The notes below the pieces were generated by a model, which saw only the letters and a list, made by a program, of their open reading frames with translations, did not search any database and was not told the origin of the DNA. A stretch of 26,756 nucleotides of DNA. It comes from a virus. The stretch covers positions 1-26,756 of IMG/VR virus record IMGVR_UViG_3300024324_000069; one strand, written 5' to 3'. Both the position numbers and the translations under genes were made by a program. This document shows, in pieces, positions 25,022-26,756 of the stretch; position 1 is the first letter of the stretch; each line of letters begins with the position of its first letter.

Positions 25022-25609
25022 ATGATAAAAAAAATTAAAAATATAAGAGATAAAATGGATCGTAAATTGACTGGTCGTATCACTGGGATAAATGAATTTA
25101 CCTATGACAATGGTAACTGGGTTAGAGCCGACTTGCCATATTCTATATATTACACAAAGGATAAAATTGAATATTATATTACGGACACAATTGTTCCAGA
25201 AATAATTACACTAAAAAAGGGTAGTACCGATTTCGCCAAATATAAAAAGTCCAGAAATGGCAATATAGCATCCACCTGGTTTGTAACACCATACGCCGTG
25301 GAAGTGAAGAAAAAAGATATCAAAAATGGATATTTGGACAGGTATTTTGTTCAACGATTAAACGACAATCATTCTCCACTAATCGAGATCAATAAATCCC
25401 AATTTGGAAATCCATTACCATATTATACAAAAGGTCAAATACGCTGGGTCATATCTGGAAAATTGAATGATGTGGTAGAATCAAATATAAAAGCATTGGA
25501 CTTGCTGAGAGACATATTTCCAGAGACATTCATATCAATTAGCTTCACAGAATACTGGCAGGATGTCCCAACAAAAAAGGAAGCAATCGAAAAAAAACTG
25601 GGGTTTTAA
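25022..25609 (+). CDS. Conserved phage structural-region protein, 195 aa
   Basis: Starts MIKKIKNIRDKMDRKLTGRI, three bases after the hub stop. No obvious Shine-Dalgarno is present, so coupling to the hub is likely. The phrases LTGRITGINEFTYDNGNWVR, NGYLDRYFVQRLND, SQFGNPLPYYTKGQIRWVIS match a hypothetical protein that follows the hub gene in T4-like environmental phages. Its role is unknown; a baseplate or assembly function is suggested by position. All four Trp are UGG, in contrast to the UGA-rich hub gene. Confidence 0.7.
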   Translation: MIKKIKNIRDKMDRKLTGRITGINEFTYDNGNWVRADLPYSIYYTKDKIEYYITDTIVPEIITLKKGSTDFAKYKKSRNGNIASTWFVTPYAVEVKKKDIKNGYLDRYFVQRLNDNHSPLIEINKSQFGNPLPYYTKGQIRWVISGKLNDVVESNIKALDLLRDIFPETFISISFTEYWQDVPTKKEAIEKKLGF

Positions 25610-25645
25610 ACATATACGCTGATACTTATAATAAAGGTTGTATAA
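25610..25645 (+). promoter_or_regulatory. Short gap with possible weak promoter before the polymerase gene
   Basis: GATACTTATAATAAAGG at 25621-25637 resembles GATACTTAACTACAAGG at 1341, ahead of the vWA gene. Both contain GATACTTA and end in A-rich/AGG. With only two copies this is weak evidence for a middle-type promoter. Confidence 0.3.
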
Positions 25646-26756
25646 ATGGTTATTGAAACAATATCACAATTGGATGATTTTATGGCACTATGGGGTTCCC
25701 ATGAGTGGATTGTAGTGCCCATTATGTCCGACACCAAAGTACACCCATTACAGAACAAATTATGTGTCCTATACGTCAAACCCATAGAAAGTGATACCGA
25801 CGCTATTTTGGCATTCGATCATACAGAATCATTGAATCTTCCATATGACGCTCTGGCCAAATTAGAGACTGGTCAGAAAAAATATGTGTACGATAAAAAG
25901 GAAATGAATCATATATACAAATTTGACAATGTAATCGATGTTAATATGCTCCACTATCAGATGAACAACAAGCCGCTGTTGATCGATAATATCACGACTC
26001 CAGCACACCAGTTTTTTCACGTTAGGCATTATAGAAAATCGAATTTGAACTCGGTCATCCCTATAATGAAGCACTTGGAATATTGCAGAAATTTGGCTGG
26101 CGAGTTGGGAATATGGACATTCATACCACCAAATGATTTATATAATAATCAGTATATGGACAATATGGAATACATAGAATCGGCGGGATTGCGGACATTA
26201 GACGGCATGGCATATACGAATTACAATATGTACACTAGTACGGGGAGACCTTCAAATGCGTATGGTGGTACTAATTACGCGGCATTGAATAAATCGGATG
26301 AGACTAGAAAAAAATATATCAGTAGATTTGGCAAGGATGGATACTTGATTGAATATGATTTCAGCGGTAATCACTTGTATATCATTGCTGATTTAATAGG
26401 ATTCAAATTTACAGAATCTCCCCACGATTACCTTGGAAAAATTTATTTTGATACTGACAAGCTAACCCCAGAGCAATATAAAGAGGGCAAAGGGATCACG
26501 TTTCAATTATTATATGGGGGAATTGATAGGGAATTTGAAAAAATCGACTTTTTTGCACAAGTTAATATGTATATACAGAAGTTGTGGAATAAGTATAAAA
26601 TGCATAGCGTAGTGTCTCCCATAAGTGGGAAAACCATATACAAATCAAATTTAAAAAATATGAATCCACAAAAATTGTTTAATTATATGTTACAATTACT
26701 GGAGTTCGAAGATGTACATGAATACTTGAATCAAATTAAAATTATATTGGATAGAT
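25646..26756 (+). CDS. DNA polymerase, family A-like, 5' part (runs off the window)
   Basis: Starts MVIETISQLDDFMALWGSH after AAAGGTTGTATAA. 370 codons are present. A family A-like core appears from about residue 190: STGRPSNAYGGTNYAALNK resembles the TGRLSSxxPNLQ motif, LIEYDFSGNHLYIIADLIG resembles motif A, with its catalytic Asp in EYDF, and KEGKGITFQLLYGG resembles motif B. Motif C would lie beyond the window. The N-terminal 190 residues may be a degenerate exonuclease-like part. This compact polymerase type is widespread in environmental T4-like phages as I recall. The four Trp are UGG and no UGA occurs. Confidence 0.8.
   Translation, partial: MVIETISQLDDFMALWGSHEWIVVPIMSDTKVHPLQNKLCVLYVKPIESDTDAILAFDHTESLNLPYDALAKLETGQKKYVYDKKEMNHIYKFDNVIDVNMLHYQMNNKPLLIDNITTPAHQFFHVRHYRKSNLNSVIPIMKHLEYCRNLAGELGIWTFIPPNDLYNNQYMDNMEYIESAGLRTLDGMAYTNYNMYTSTGRPSNAYGGTNYAALNKSDETRKKYISRFGKDGYLIEYDFSGNHLYIIADLIGFKFTESPHDYLGKIYFDTDKLTPEQYKEGKGITFQLLYGGIDREFEKIDFFAQVNMYIQKLWNKYKMHSVVSPISGKTIYKSNLKNMNPQKLFNYMLQLLEFEDVHEYLNQIKIILDR

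Overview
The window is part of the genome of a tailed phage with a contractile, T4-like tail. It is AT-rich and gene-dense, and all but one of its genes lie on the + strand. The gene content and order resemble environmental T4-like myophages: neck/tail-completion proteins, sheath, tube, baseplate chaperone, tape measure, baseplate-tube initiator, a LysM gp53-like protein, a hub protein, then a family A-like DNA polymerase cut by the window end. The host cannot be determined from this sequence.

The main finding is that UGA is read as tryptophan. Nine genes that look broken under the standard code become continuous, full-length proteins, using 30 in-frame UGA codons by my count. All but one of the credible genes stop at UAA or UAG. 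Duplicated segments inside the window show that the meaning is Trp: UGA in one copy lies opposite UGG in the other. The only ORF that ends in UGA is a small protein at 10982. Its UGA lies inside the -35 box of the next promoter, and read-through would fuse it in frame to the next gene. No tRNA gene for UGA was found here, so the decoder must lie elsewhere or belong to the host.

Layout: 1-1291 holds small membrane or hypothetical proteins and an L7/L12-C-terminal-like protein, ending at a terminator. 1403-2041 is a vWA protein, convergent with a lone minus-strand gene at 2038-2337. 2446-7788 is a neck/tail-completion block. It contains five small genes that share an N-terminal MKKSELR segment and an HNH endonuclease gene that appears to have inserted at the start of a structural gene. 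7817-10195 is the tail sheath. 10196-11955 is an island of short units with their own sigma70-like promoters and terminators, including a probable structured RNA. 11956-15736 carries the tail tube, a second group of proteins with shared N-termini, and a tail-assembly chaperone that ends in a probable frameshift. 15775-25609 carries two small genes, the tape measure and the baseplate genes. 25646 to the end is the DNA polymerase.

Two promoter classes can be seen. One is a near-identical TTGAC(A/T)-17 nt-TAT(C/A)TT promoter with an ATG exactly 5 nt after the -10 box (four copies, one on the minus strand). The other is a GATAT(T/A)TATATGT motif ahead of structural genes, probably a phage late promoter.
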